Positions 44,423 through 54,113 of a stretch of 64,000 nt of DNA are shown here, piece after piece (within the stretch, counting starts at the first letter, position 1; every line of letters begins with the position of its first letter). The notes under the pieces were generated by a model. It was not told where the DNA came from, searched no databases, and saw only the letters and a list, made by a program, of their open reading frames with translations. This DNA is from Chitinophagaceae bacterium (lineage in GTDB: Bacteria > Bacteroidota > Bacteroidia > Chitinophagales > Chitinophagaceae). The translations under genes and the position numbers were made by a program. The DNA lies in contig CANLAE010000011.1 in the NCBI GenBank assembly GCA_947488765.1, positions 24,941 to 88,940 of the forward strand, given 5' to 3'.

Positions 44423-45178
44423 ATGATAGCAAAAGATTGGTACAAAGATTGGTTTTCAAGTCCTTATTATCATCAACTCTACCAACATAGAGACGATAGT
44501 GAAGCATTGAATTTTATTGCAAAACTAATAGCATATCTACATCCTGAAAATGGAAGTTCAATGCTTGATGTAGCATGCGGGAAAGGCAGACACAGCAAAG
44601 CTTTGGCTGAAATGGGTTTTGATGTTACCGGTATAGATTTAGCACTTCCATCTATTGAAGAAGCGAAATTATCTGAGCATGAAAAGCTACATTTTTTTCA
44701 GCATGACATGCGATTACCCTTTTGGATTAACTACTTCGATTTTGCATTTAATTTTTTTACAAGTTTTGGATACTTCAAAACAAAAAGAGAACATGACAAT
44801 GCTTTGAGAACAATTGCCCAGAGTATAAAAGAAAATGGAATTTTTGTAATTGATTATTTAAATGTACAGTTTGCAGAAAATCTCGAACAAAATACTAAAT
44901 TGGTAAATATTGAAAACACAGAATTTCATATAAAAAAATGGCACGACAAGGACTACTTCTTCAAACAAATTCAAGTAATGGATGAATCAAATCATTTGTT
45001 ACAAGACTTATACACGGAACGTGTTGCAAAATTTTCTTTAAATGATTTTACCAATATGCTTGATTTGCAAAATATGGAGGTAGAAGAAGTTTTTGGAGAT
45101 TATCAACTTGGAAATTATGACCAAGAAAAATCAACAAGATTAATCATTGTGGCCAGAAAGAAACCATTTACAAAATAA
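44423..45178 (+). CDS. Class I SAM-dependent methyltransferase
   Basis: A 251-residue methyltransferase starting at the ATG at 44423 (MIAKDWYKDWFSSPYYH); a TTG three codons upstream is also in frame but less likely. Motif I is LDVACGKGRHSKALAEMGF near residues 47-65, motif II ends in VTGIDLA, and DFAFNFFTSFGYF near 107-119 corresponds to motif IV. The N-terminal WYKDWF..PYY..LY block is typical of a methyltransferase group common in Bacteroidota, whose substrate is not known. It is followed by the PAP2 phosphatase gene at 62 bases. Confidence 0.88.
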   Translation: MIAKDWYKDWFSSPYYHQLYQHRDDSEALNFIAKLIAYLHPENGSSMLDVACGKGRHSKALAEMGFDVTGIDLALPSIEEAKLSEHEKLHFFQHDMRLPFWINYFDFAFNFFTSFGYFKTKREHDNALRTIAQSIKENGIFVIDYLNVQFAENLEQNTKLVNIENTEFHIKKWHDKDYFFKQIQVMDESNHLLQDLYTERVAKFSLNDFTNMLDLQNMEVEEVFGDYQLGNYDQEKSTRLIIVARKKPFTK

Positions 45179-45240
45179 GGCGATTGATTTTTGTATGAAA
45201 ATATCATCATTTAGTATCTTATAAAAATTAACTTTACAGA

Positions 45241-45870
45241 ATGATTGAAGCAACTTTAGGCATAAGCTTTTTGCATAAATTATGGGTGATACTAGATGCA
45301 TGGGATAAATACTTTTTTCTTCAAATAAATGTATTCTGGACAACCCCATTATTAGATGATATTTTTCCATGGTATAGAGATGCAACTACTTGGTATCCCT
45401 TGTATATTTTTTTATTACTCTTTATAGCTATGAACTATGGCTGGAAAGGAATTCCGTGGATTATTGGATTAATAATTACCATTTCAATTTCAGACCAACT
45501 AAGCAGTAACCTCATCAAAAATTACTTTTTAAGACCCAGACCTTGTTCAGATGTTTTTATACAACAATATGCAAGATTACTCATCAATAGTTGTCCAGTA
45601 AACTTCAGTTTTACATCCTCCCATGCAACCAATCATTTTGCTGCTGCAATGTATATTTTTCTTACATTAAAACCCGTATTCAAAAAATGGAATTATCTAT
45701 TTTTTATTTGGGCTGCTACCATTTGTTACGGGCAAGTATACGTGGGTGTGCATTATCCGATAGACGTTATTGGAGGAGCATTAATAGGCTGCTTTATTGG
45801 ATTGGCTTCGGCAGGATTGTTCAACAGAAGATTTGGTTTGCCAAGTTTAATAGAACCTACAACTATTTAA
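45241..45870 (+). CDS. PAP2 family phosphatase
   Basis: A 209-residue membrane phosphatase of the PAP2 superfamily with about five membrane segments. The three phosphatase motifs are present: KNYFLRPRP near residues 93-101 (KxxxxxxRP), SFTSSHATNHF near 121-131 (the PSGH equivalent, here SSHA), and YVGVHYPIDVIGG near 166-178 (RxxxxxHxxxD-type, with catalytic His and Asp). Likely substrates are undecaprenyl pyrophosphate or phosphatidic or phosphatidylglycerol phosphate; the sequence alone does not decide. It lies between the methyltransferase and the CorC-like gene. Confidence 0.9.
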   Translation: MIEATLGISFLHKLWVILDAWDKYFFLQINVFWTTPLLDDIFPWYRDATTWYPLYIFLLLFIAMNYGWKGIPWIIGLIITISISDQLSSNLIKNYFLRPRPCSDVFIQQYARLLINSCPVNFSFTSSHATNHFAAAMYIFLTLKPVFKKWNYLFFIWAATICYGQVYVGVHYPIDVIGGALIGCFIGLASAGLFNRRFGLPSLIEPTTI

Positions 45871-45948
45871 ATTAATGATATCCTCTTCAGCCAATAAAAA
45901 AAACAATCTCCAAGTACAGTTCTGATACGTAGTTTTGCTGTATCAATT

Positions 45949-47226
45949 ATGTTAGAAATACTAATTATACTAGGATTAATTTTACTGAACGGGCTTTTCT
46001 CAATGTCAGAAATTGCGTTGTTATCTGCAAGAAAAGCAAGACTTGAATCTCAAGCCAACAAAGGCGATGCAGAAGCAAAAGCTGCATTGACACTAGCCAA
46101 TCATCCTGATTCATTTTTATCAACAGTTCAAATAGGTATTACATTAATCGGAATTTTAACCGGTATTTTTTCAGGCGAAAAAATTAAAGTTCAAATTGTT
46201 ATTTGGCTTCAGTCATTTGATTTTACAAAACCATACAGCAATACACTTGCCACTGTAATTGTTGTAATAATCATTACTTATTTGTCATTGGTTTTGGGTG
46301 AGTTACTCCCCAAAAGGATTGGCTTAAGTAAGCCTGAAGTGATTGCAAAAGCTGTAGCCGGCCCCATGAAAATCATTTCTATAATTACTTTTCCATTTAT
46401 ATGGCTGCTTTCTAAATCAACTAATTTTTTATCAAAACTGCTTCGCATCAGCACAACAGATACACATGTTACCGAAGAAGAAATAAAAGCTATTATTAGC
46501 GAGGGAACAGAGCAGGGAACTATTGAAGAAGCAGAACAAGAAATTATTGAAAGAGTATTTCATTTGGGCGACAGAAATATTACTTCTTTGATGACACACC
46601 GCACCGATATTATGTGGTTGGATGCAGCAAAAAAAGTAGGTGCTGTAAAAAAAGAAATGGTGGATGTGATACACTCTGTATACCCGGTGTGTGAAGGAAA
46701 TATTGAAGCATTGAAAGGAATGGTTTCTGTGAAAGATTTATTGTTGCATAGTGATGAAACCATTCTCTCATCTATCATGAAGCAACCGATGTATGTTCCT
46801 GAAAACATTACTGCATATCAGGTTTTAGAAAAATTTAAACAAACAAAAATTCATCATTGCTTTATTGTAAACGAATACGGTAGTATTGAAGGACTAATTA
46901 CATTAAATGATATTTTAGAAGCAATTGTTGGCGACATCCCCCAACCCGATGAAGAGTCCTATGAGATTACAGAACGAGCGGATGGTAGTTTATTGATAGA
47001 TGCTCAAATTCCATTTTATGATTTTTTACACAAGATTGACAAAACGGATTGGATGAAAGAAGGTGAACAAGATTTTGATACATTGGCTGGATTTATTTTA
47101 CATGAATTAAAAAAAATACCTACTACAGGAAATACGCTTTTGTGGAGGGGATATAAGTTTGAAATTGTAGATATGGATCACAACAGAATTGATAAAGTTT
47201 TAGTTACAGCAGTAGTAGCTGAATAA
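45949..47226 (+). CDS. CNNM/CorC-type transporter (hemolysin-like, DUF21-CBS-CorC)
   Basis: A 425-residue membrane protein with the domain order DUF21 (about residues 1-180; GLFSMSEIALLSARKARLES near 15-34 is its hallmark), two CBS domains (about 200-325; LMTHRTDIMWL and IEGLITLNDILEAIVGDIP) and a C-terminal CorC_HlyC FAD-like domain (about 340-420; LAGFILHELKKIPTTGNTL). The family is linked to magnesium and cobalt export and to CNNM Mg2+ transport; the older name hemolysin is not literal. It is last in a possible run with the methyltransferase and PAP2 genes. Confidence 0.9.
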   Translation: MLEILIILGLILLNGLFSMSEIALLSARKARLESQANKGDAEAKAALTLANHPDSFLSTVQIGITLIGILTGIFSGEKIKVQIVIWLQSFDFTKPYSNTLATVIVVIIITYLSLVLGELLPKRIGLSKPEVIAKAVAGPMKIISIITFPFIWLLSKSTNFLSKLLRISTTDTHVTEEEIKAIISEGTEQGTIEEAEQEIIERVFHLGDRNITSLMTHRTDIMWLDAAKKVGAVKKEMVDVIHSVYPVCEGNIEALKGMVSVKDLLLHSDETILSSIMKQPMYVPENITAYQVLEKFKQTKIHHCFIVNEYGSIEGLITLNDILEAIVGDIPQPDEESYEITERADGSLLIDAQIPFYDFLHKIDKTDWMKEGEQDFDTLAGFILHELKKIPTTGNTLLWRGYKFEIVDMDHNRIDKVLVTAVVAE

Positions 47227-47342
47227 CAAGATTTAACAAACCTCATTATTCAGCTACTGTAACTTAAAATATCTAGGTAATACTTAATTGCAAATATTTC
47301 TCAATAATTTTTTGCAGAAAAGTAATTTGATTGTTGTTCAAA

Positions 47343-48116
47343 TTACTTAGTTGCAAAACCAATATTCGTATAGTCCCAAAGCCTGTCTCCTGAAATCATC
47401 CATTGCGAATTATCTGCAGCAGTTCCTTTTGCAGTTGCCCAATCAGTTGTTGGATCTAAGACTGTACTTTTTCTCCAAAATGTTCTGTTACGTGTATCAC
47501 TTGTTTCTCCTGCAATTGTCCACATTATATTATTTCTAGCACTTGTTGTTCCTTTTGTATTAACCCTTACTACAAGTGGGCTTCCAAATACATCAATAAT
47601 TTTATAATTTATACCACCCAAACTAAATGCTCCGGCAGCATCTTTTTTTAATAAAGCAATTGCACTGTTTCCGCTTAATTGCAATGGAGAACTAGCTGCA
47701 GCTGATAAATTACTTGTTGTACCCCAAGTGGTATCACTTTTTATTTTAACTAAATCAGAAATTGGGGATGTAATCACATAACATTTACCGGTATCTAACA
47801 TTTTTCTTAGCTGGATATAAGAACCTGCTGTAGAGAAACTCCAATTGGCCAAAGTAAATGTATCAGTTACTGCATTATAGCCAATTGCATAATTGGATAA
47901 ATCAACAGAAGCATTGGTGCCATTATAAATTTCAACATAATGACTTCTTAATCCACTTGCGAGAGGGTCTGTATTAATACCCGTTGAAACTTCTGAAATC
48001 AATAAGTCAGAGGCTTTTGATATTGGTGCAACAACAACAGGTGTAAAATCAATTTTAGATGTACAACTTGCCATTGTTATGATTGTAAAAAACAAAAGAA
48101 AGATATTTGATTTCAT
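47343..48116 (-). CDS. Lipoprotein with a lamin tail domain
   Basis: A 257-residue lipoprotein. The start at the ATG at 48116 gives a proper lipoprotein signal with lipobox MASC; a longer frame starting 11 codons upstream has no advantage. The mature part contains a lamin-tail (LTD) domain, recognisable by DLLISEVSTGI, then SHYVEIYNGTNASVDLSNYA near residues 72-91 and IQLRKMLDTGKCYVI. The remaining C-terminal part (WTIAGETSDTRNRTFWRKST) is typical of Bacteroidota extracellular LTD proteins. It ends a minus-strand run with two porins and a symporter. Role unknown; surface display or substrate binding is inferred. Confidence 0.8.
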   Translation of the reverse strand: MKSNIFLLFFTIITMASCTSKIDFTPVVVAPISKASDLLISEVSTGINTDPLASGLRSHYVEIYNGTNASVDLSNYAIGYNAVTDTFTLANWSFSTAGSYIQLRKMLDTGKCYVITSPISDLVKIKSDTTWGTTSNLSAAASSPLQLSGNSAIALLKKDAAGAFSLGGINYKIIDVFGSPLVVRVNTKGTTSARNNIMWTIAGETSDTRNRTFWRKSTVLDPTTDWATAKGTAADNSQWMISGDRLWDYTNIGFATK

Positions 48117-48156
48117 GTGTTTGAATTTATTTTTTTGAGAAATGATCATTCATTTT

Positions 48157-49443
48157 TTAAAGTAAAATTTGAACAGCTAGATTGGCTGCAATTTTTTTTG
48201 TTGTGATTAATGGAGTAACATTTTCCATATAATTTATGTTTAGTCCAATCTTAGCAGCATTATTTTTCATGAATTTATTCACGCCAAAAGTGTACCATTG
48301 TTGTGTACGAATATTAGAGTTTACAACATCAAATTCTGGCATTACAGATGCATATCTTCCATCAACAGCCCAGCCATTATTAAATACATAAGAAGATTGA
48401 ATGTTAAATGCACTTCCCAAATTATAATATTCACTTGCTAACACTGGAGTTAGTTTATTGGTATTAGAAACATTGGTAAATAAATCGGTACCTGAGATAC
48501 TTCCATTTACATATTCAGCTACTAAAGCAAATCCATTTTGTTTGAAAATAAAATCTGCTACTACCTTAGTATAATTGGCATAATCTGCTACTCCCGATTT
48601 ATTGTAAATACCAGTAATTTGAGCATTATCAGTTCCAATGGCACTACTAGCTTTTACATTATAACTTGCAGCAAAACCGACTGCTAATTTTGGTTTATGT
48701 TCTCTGTAAATATCATGTGCAATGAATGCATTGTTTTTTATGAAATCGCCAAAAGGCAACACATCAATTCTTCCACCATACTTAAATCCAAGGTTTGGTT
48801 GTGAAGCAAAAAAGTTTTGTCCTTCGCCTGTTGTAATAGAAACGGAAGGATAAATTTTCCAATTTTTAAATTTGAAATTAGTTTCAAAAAACAACCCTCC
48901 TTCTCTTGTTGAACCTACAAAGTTTTGCATCAAGCCTCCATAAACAATTCCATCGTTTGATTTGCCAGCAAATGTTTGTCCCATTACCTGAGCGTATCTT
49001 TCGTCTGCCATTGCCAAACGATTATTGGTATTGGTTTGCCTTTGTCCTAAAATAATTTTACCATGTTTTTTCCAAACAGAAAATCCAACCCAGCCTTCTA
49101 ATATTGGTGTAACACTTGTAAAATCTGTTACAATTCCCATAGTTACTTTATCTTTTAAAGTAGAAGCTGTAAAAGACATTCTAACCATATTTAAAGACAT
49201 TCTATTGGTATTGGTCAACCCATTTGTTGAATCTAATTGATTGAATTGAAATCCTGTTTGAATTGTTGTAATTAGATTCAACTTTGTGTCTTGTGTTTTA
49301 CCTAATCTCAAAAAGGTTCCCTCGCCATTTACATACATTATTGATGAATCTATCGGTGTTGATTGCCCATCTACATTTTGAGCATTTGCCTTATTTAACA
49401 AGCCTAAGGCTGCAAGACAATAAAAAAGAAATAATTTTTTCAT
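48157..49443 (-). CDS. OprP/OprO-like porin, first of two paralogues
   Basis: A 428-residue outer-membrane barrel protein with a signal peptide (cleavage after NANA near residue 21). The barrel is built from amphipathic strands with alternating aromatic residues, for example GWVGFSVWKKHGKIILGQRQ and FGFKYGGRIDVLPFGD-type pairs that resemble the phosphate-selective porin family (long strand with EHKPKLAVGFAASYN). It shares the order of these elements with the product of 49460-50812, including the HDIYREHKPKLAVG / MDDLAREEKPKLVIG pair, so the two are duplicates. Substrate unknown. Confidence 0.78.
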   Translation of the reverse strand: MKKLFLFYCLAALGLLNKANAQNVDGQSTPIDSSIMYVNGEGTFLRLGKTQDTKLNLITTIQTGFQFNQLDSTNGLTNTNRMSLNMVRMSFTASTLKDKVTMGIVTDFTSVTPILEGWVGFSVWKKHGKIILGQRQTNTNNRLAMADERYAQVMGQTFAGKSNDGIVYGGLMQNFVGSTREGGLFFETNFKFKNWKIYPSVSITTGEGQNFFASQPNLGFKYGGRIDVLPFGDFIKNNAFIAHDIYREHKPKLAVGFAASYNVKASSAIGTDNAQITGIYNKSGVADYANYTKVVADFIFKQNGFALVAEYVNGSISGTDLFTNVSNTNKLTPVLASEYYNLGSAFNIQSSYVFNNGWAVDGRYASVMPEFDVVNSNIRTQQWYTFGVNKFMKNNAAKIGLNINYMENVTPLITTKKIAANLAVQILL

Positions 49444-49459
49444 TATGAATAATTTTTAA

Positions 49460-50812
49460 TTATAATTGAACTGTTACCATTACTTGAGTATAATAATTTC
49501 CTACTTGAGTTGCAGTTTTTAATTCTGCTCGCAATTCATCAAAGCCAATCTCTGCTTGAACTTTAAGGTTATGACCTGATAAATACCTTGTTGCAACAAG
49601 TGTATAAAACTTATTATAATCTGCAAAGTTTGCAGATATAATATCATTTTTTAATGTAGTATATCTACCTGAAATTGCCCAATCTGATGGAAGTAAATAA
49701 CCCGCTTGTACATTGAAACCGCTGCCAAGAATTAATCTTGAAAGAACTGTATTTGTAGTTTGTGCTTCAGTTTGAGTGATACTATATGTGGTAAACTGAC
49801 CATTTAACTTAAACTCCCCTGCTATACCATTTGGAACTGTTGCAGACGTGGATACATAACTACCCATTGAAAAAAACCCTCTGTATTTAAACAAATAATC
49901 TATACCTAATTTTTTGTAATCGGGTAACAAAGATTTTTGATTAACATCTCCATAAATATATCTGCCACCATTGGTTCCAACTGCAGAAGACGCTCCATTG
50001 TTAAAGCTATAAACTACTCCGATAACCAATTTAGGTTTTTCTTCTCTTGCTAAATCATCCATATAAAACTCACCAGCTTTCGAAAACTTATCGAATGGCA
50101 AATAGTCTAACCGAATGCCGTATTTGAAGCCACCAAAGTTTTTTTGCAACGATGCTCTGCTATCGCCTGTAGTAATAGATGCATAAGGTCTAAGCAAATG
50201 TCTACCGCCTAATTTATAGTTACCCTTATACCTAATTCCGTAATCAAAAATTGCATCAAATGAACCTGAGACAGCACTTCTATTTACAAATCCGATACTC
50301 TCCCCTTCAATTCTTGTTTCTCTAGAATCAATATAATCTGCTCTTAACCCTATATTTAAAGCATGATTTCTATTTGGACGATATTCTACAAAAGCTTCTT
50401 GAAGAACTGTATTGAACGTTCTACCACCAGAAGTAGTACTTTGATAATTAGCAGGCAAATTGACCCTACCAATTACGCTAATTTTTTTATCAAAAATATT
50501 TGCAGCAATAGTTAAACGAGCTCTGGCAATATTGAAAGCAGAACTCATTGCAGTAAAGTTTTTATTTGGTGTATTTACAGAAAAAACAGTTTGCAGACTT
50601 TGTGTAAGATTAATGTTACCGTTAGATGATTGAAGGGTAACACCATCACCTAAAACATAAGACTTCTTTAGTTTTAATACTTGAACACTGCCTGAAGGCT
50701 GTGAGAATGTTTCGATAGAATCTTCTGAGAATCTTTCTTCATTTTGCGCTAGGACTCCGTTACAGAGTAATACGCATAATAAAATAGAAATAATCTTTTG
50801 GGGTTTATGCAT
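49460..50812 (-). CDS. OprP/OprO-like porin, second of two paralogues
   Basis: A 450-residue outer-membrane barrel protein with a signal peptide (cleavage after GVLAQ near residue 23). Barrel strands show the same layout as in the neighbour at 48157, with the shared elements KFGGFKYGIRLDYLPFDKFS-type strand pair and EEKPKLVIGVVYSFNNGASS. The closing C-terminal strand ends in aromatic and hydrophobic residues (YYTQVMVTVQL), as expected for an outer-membrane barrel. It is encoded 28 bases after the symporter gene and 16 bases before its paralogue, so one transcript is likely. Confidence 0.78.
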   Translation of the reverse strand: MHKPQKIISILLCVLLCNGVLAQNEERFSEDSIETFSQPSGSVQVLKLKKSYVLGDGVTLQSSNGNINLTQSLQTVFSVNTPNKNFTAMSSAFNIARARLTIAANIFDKKISVIGRVNLPANYQSTTSGGRTFNTVLQEAFVEYRPNRNHALNIGLRADYIDSRETRIEGESIGFVNRSAVSGSFDAIFDYGIRYKGNYKLGGRHLLRPYASITTGDSRASLQKNFGGFKYGIRLDYLPFDKFSKAGEFYMDDLAREEKPKLVIGVVYSFNNGASSAVGTNGGRYIYGDVNQKSLLPDYKKLGIDYLFKYRGFFSMGSYVSTSATVPNGIAGEFKLNGQFTTYSITQTEAQTTNTVLSRLILGSGFNVQAGYLLPSDWAISGRYTTLKNDIISANFADYNKFYTLVATRYLSGHNLKVQAEIGFDELRAELKTATQVGNYYTQVMVTVQL

Positions 50813-50840
50813 ATTAATTTTGGTTTTGATTAATAGAAAT

Positions 50841-52124
50841 TTAATTAATTTTTACTTCTATTGGTTTTAATTCTTTTTTATTTTCGACAACATCATTATA
50901 TATATTTTGGTCTATCAAATTTTCATTTTTTGCAATTACCACACATGCCACGGTATTGCCAATAACATTAGTCAATGCTCTTCCCAAACTCATCAATCTG
51001 TCAATACCAATGAGTAACGGTAAAAATTGTGATTGTGCTTTTTCAGGTATAAATTTCATGGAGTCTAAACTAGACTTTAAGATAATCAATCCACTGCCTG
51101 TAATGCCTCCTGCACCTTTGCTTGTGAGCAATAAAATTCCAACAACAGTAAGTTGTTGCATTATATCTAAATCAATGCCAAGTGCTTGTGTAATAAACAA
51201 TACAGACATTCCCAAATAAATGGTAGTACCATCCAAATTAAAACTATAACCCGTTGGAATTACCAATCCTACAACAGTAGAAGAGCAGCCAGCGTTTTCT
51301 AATTTGCTCATAATATTTGGCAATACAGATTCGCTGCTGCTTGAACCGAATACAATTAAAATTTCTTCTTTAACATAACTCAATAATTTAAAAATATTCA
51401 GTTTATAAAAACGCATAATCAACCCAAGAATTACAAAAATAAAAAACACACAAGTGAGGTAAAAAGTCATCATAAACTTCCCTAATATAAACAACATTGC
51501 AAATCCATTTTTGCCTCCAACGGTAGCCAACATTCCACCAAATGCAGCAATAGGGCTTAATACAGTAATCATGTTTAAAATATTAAACAATACTTGATTG
51601 ATTTTTTCAAAATTGTGTGTGATAGATTTGCCTGTTGTACCGAGTTTGCTTAAAGCGACGCCAAATAAAACAGAAAATACCAATACTTGTAATATATCTC
51701 CTTTTGCAAAAGAATCAACAATGTTTGAAGGTATCATATGCATAAAAAAATCGGCCCAATTTATTTCTTTACTAACCTTAGCAACAGCAACTGCTGCATC
51801 TGAAGTTTCTTGTGGCATACCAACTCCTGGCTTTACAATATTTGCAACAAGAATTCCCAGAAGCAATGCTATTGTTGAAACTATTTCAAAATAAATTAGT
51901 GCCTTACCTCCTATTCTTCCTGCTTTTTTAAGATTTCCAGTTCCTGCAATTCCAGTAGTTATTGTAAAGAAAATTAATGGAGCAATCAGCATCTTAATTA
52001 AATTAATATAAATCTCCCCAATAGATTTTCCAACACTACTTAGAGATGGGAAAAAATAACCAACTATAATGCCTAATAAAACCCCAATTAATACTTGTAT
52101 ATATAGCTTACTTAAATGTTTCAT
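50841..52124 (-). CDS. Dicarboxylate/amino acid:cation symporter (DctA/GltP family)
   Basis: A 427-residue inner-membrane symporter of the DAACS family, eight membrane helices with two re-entrant hairpins. The serine-rich hairpin reads FGSSSSESVLPNIMSKLEN near residues 275-293, the Na+/substrate motif is FNLDGTTIYLGMSVLFITQA near 313-332, and TSKGAGGITGSGLIIL near 353-368 corresponds to the second hairpin. Family substrates are succinate, fumarate, malate, glutamate or aspartate. It is the head of a run with two porins and a lamin-tail lipoprotein, suggesting a complete uptake route through both membranes. Confidence 0.93.
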   Translation of the reverse strand: MKHLSKLYIQVLIGVLLGIIVGYFFPSLSSVGKSIGEIYINLIKMLIAPLIFFTITTGIAGTGNLKKAGRIGGKALIYFEIVSTIALLLGILVANIVKPGVGMPQETSDAAVAVAKVSKEINWADFFMHMIPSNIVDSFAKGDILQVLVFSVLFGVALSKLGTTGKSITHNFEKINQVLFNILNMITVLSPIAAFGGMLATVGGKNGFAMLFILGKFMMTFYLTCVFFIFVILGLIMRFYKLNIFKLLSYVKEEILIVFGSSSSESVLPNIMSKLENAGCSSTVVGLVIPTGYSFNLDGTTIYLGMSVLFITQALGIDLDIMQQLTVVGILLLTSKGAGGITGSGLIILKSSLDSMKFIPEKAQSQFLPLLIGIDRLMSLGRALTNVIGNTVACVVIAKNENLIDQNIYNDVVENKKELKPIEVKIN

Positions 52125-52133
52125 ACAAATAAA

Positions 52134-53183
52134 TTATTGATTGTTTTTTAAAAATAAAGGAAATGCTGCAGTAGCCATTCCACCATTAGAATGCCCAACC
52201 TTTGGCACAAATTTCATTGTCCAATTAAATGGTACATTTAATTCTGCAGCTTTGTTTTTGGATAAGTTGAAAAAATATTTTCCTCGTTCAAAACGATTTT
52301 TACCTTGATGATCTGCTTCAGCAGTTGCATTAAAATCTTTACTGTCTCTATCAATGTCTTCTTCCCCTAATAAAATTGTAATTTTAGTTGCAAAAAAAGA
52401 AGCTAGATTGGTATTTGTAATCGGTGATTTTTTTAGCCCAAAAGGAAAGTCAATTTCAAAATCTGTAGCAGTATACCAACCAGAGTTTGCAATAACAACT
52501 TCATTGATTTTGTTTTGATTTACAAACATTAAAAAGCGATGAATAAATTGAGCACCACCTGAATGTCCATAGAAATAATATGATTTACATTTGCTTTGTG
52601 TTTGTTGAACTACAAAATCAAATAATGGTTCAATAACAGAAAAACTCCAATCTTCGGGTGCATTATATTTTCTTGTTTTTTTATTGAATACATTGCCTAA
52701 ATTATACATTTCCAAACCAGGATAATCTTCTTGATCAAATTCGGGAGCAATAACCTTACAACCCAATGAAGTAGCAATATTCACAACTTGATCCATGTAT
52801 ACACCAGCGTCTCTATGAGCTCCGTGCATCATAACAATTATAGGCATACTATCTGCATCTGCTGAAGGACTGAAATAATAAACCTTAATTGGATTTTTCA
52901 ATTTTCCGCCATTATTAAAGAAGAATGTTTTCTTGCCAACAGATGTGCGATTTATTTGAGCATTTGCATATGTAATACTACAAACAAAAATGAGCAAAAA
53001 AACTAGTTTAAAGGCAAAGCATTTTTTTGCTTTTGGAGATATAAAAATTTGAAGTGAATTGAATTGTGATAATAATGCTTGATATTTATTTGAGAAAAAA
53101 TTAAAAGATGCAATAGAGAGATACTTTAAAAGGGTAATTTCCATATATCTAATTCTGATTAAAAATGACAAAGCAAAATTCAT
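52134..53183 (-). CDS. Secreted alpha/beta hydrolase, PHB-depolymerase-like
   Basis: A 349-residue hydrolase. The catalytic fold has the oxyanion region [20 protein letters not shown], the nucleophile elbow [13 protein letters not shown] near residues 217-229 and a candidate catalytic His in [13 protein letters not shown] near 327-339. The signal peptide ([18 protein letters not shown]) begins only near residue 58, and no ATG, GTG or TTG lies close before it in frame. The start at 53183 (or ATG at 53144) therefore leaves an odd 45-58 residue leader. A sequencing error, a frameshift or a non-standard start is possible. Substrate is not known. It lies upstream of the symporter gene by 9 bases. 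Confidence 0.72.
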   Translation of the reverse strand: MNFALSFLIRIRYMEITLLKYLSIASFNFFSNKYQALLSQFNSLQIFISPKAKKCFAFKLVFLLIFVCSITYANAQINRTSVGKKTFFFNNGGKLKNPIKVYYFSPSADADSMPIIVMMHGAHRDAGVYMDQVVNIATSLGCKVIAPEFDQEDYPGLEMYNLGNVFNKKTRKYNAPEDWSFSVIEPLFDFVVQQTQSKCKSYYFYGHSGGAQFIHRFLMFVNQNKINEVVIANSGWYTATDFEIDFPFGLKKSPITNTNLASFFATKITILLGEEDIDRDSKDFNATAEADHQGKNRFERGKYFFNLSKNKAAELNVPFNWTMKFVPKVGHSNGGMATAAFPLFLKNNQ

Positions 53184-53237
53184 CCAAGCTAAAACAAATT
53201 GTGGTAGTAAATATACTACAAGAGTTGATTGTATTAT

Positions 53238-53978
53238 CTAAATAGGAATCCTAATATTATATTTTGTTCCTTTAGATATGTTATCAGGACTAATTATTGT
53301 ACCGTTTATATATTCAACCCTACTGAATATTCCCAAAAGTCCCAAGCCAAGTTTATTGGCAGATTTTATTTTTTCAAAATCATATCCAATACCATCATCT
53401 GCTGTTCTAATTAATAAAAATTTATTATCTTTTAATAATTGGATTTTCAAAGTTTTTGCATTTGCATGCTTCACCGTATTCTGAATTATCTCTTGAATTA
53501 TTCTGAATACCTGATTGTTTTTTTCAGATTTTAAAATAAAATCCGTTTCATCTTTAAACTCAATTTGTATTAACTCCTTGAGTTTTAAAGAATCAATATA
53601 TTGCTTTAAAATATCTTGAAATGGTAACTCATAAATAGTAAGCGGAGTTAATTCCTGCATGATTCCCCGTATTTGCACTATCGTATTATTCAATGCATTA
53701 TCAAGATCATTTATCAAATCGGGAGGTTGATTTTTTATTAAACCCAATCTCATTTTCACACTTGCCAAAGTGGGTGCAATGTCGTTGTGTAATTCTGTAG
53801 ACAACCGGTTTCGTTCCATTTCAGTTGCAGTAATTTCTGCATTGATTTTTTGAAATTGCAGGTCTCTGAATTTCCTTTGTTGTCGGTATAAATTCCAGAA
53901 AAAATAAAAAACAACCAATGCCAAAAACAAAGCAGATAACCCGAATGCAAGAAAGATATTTTTTAATTCAACACCCAT
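53238..53978 (-). CDS. Orphan sensor histidine kinase (HisKA_3, NarX/LiaS type)
   Basis: A 246-residue kinase starting at the ATG at 53978 (MGVELKNIFLAFGLSALFLA); the frame is open 25 codons further upstream. One N-terminal membrane segment is followed by a HisKA_3 dimerisation domain with the phosphoacceptor in RLSTELHNDIAPTLASVK and an HATPase_c domain: N-box QEIIQNTVKHANAKTL, G1 box TADDGIGYDF and G2 box GLGLLGIFSR. No periplasmic sensing domain is present, so it probably senses the membrane or a partner protein. No response regulator gene is adjacent. It is the first gene of the minus-strand run that includes the hydrolase, symporter and porins, and could control them. Confidence 0.88.
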   Translation of the reverse strand: MGVELKNIFLAFGLSALFLALVVFYFFWNLYRQQRKFRDLQFQKINAEITATEMERNRLSTELHNDIAPTLASVKMRLGLIKNQPPDLINDLDNALNNTIVQIRGIMQELTPLTIYELPFQDILKQYIDSLKLKELIQIEFKDETDFILKSEKNNQVFRIIQEIIQNTVKHANAKTLKIQLLKDNKFLLIRTADDGIGYDFEKIKSANKLGLGLLGIFSRVEYINGTIISPDNISKGTKYNIRIPI

Positions 53979-54113
53979 AAGTAAAAATGTTAGATGCAAG
54001 GTTAATGAAAAATTAATATTTTTTTTTAAATTAGATTTAATATTCCAAAACACGATAAATATTAAATGAAATTTGAACTGACATACAAATACAAAATAGT
54101 CTTAAATTGCTGC

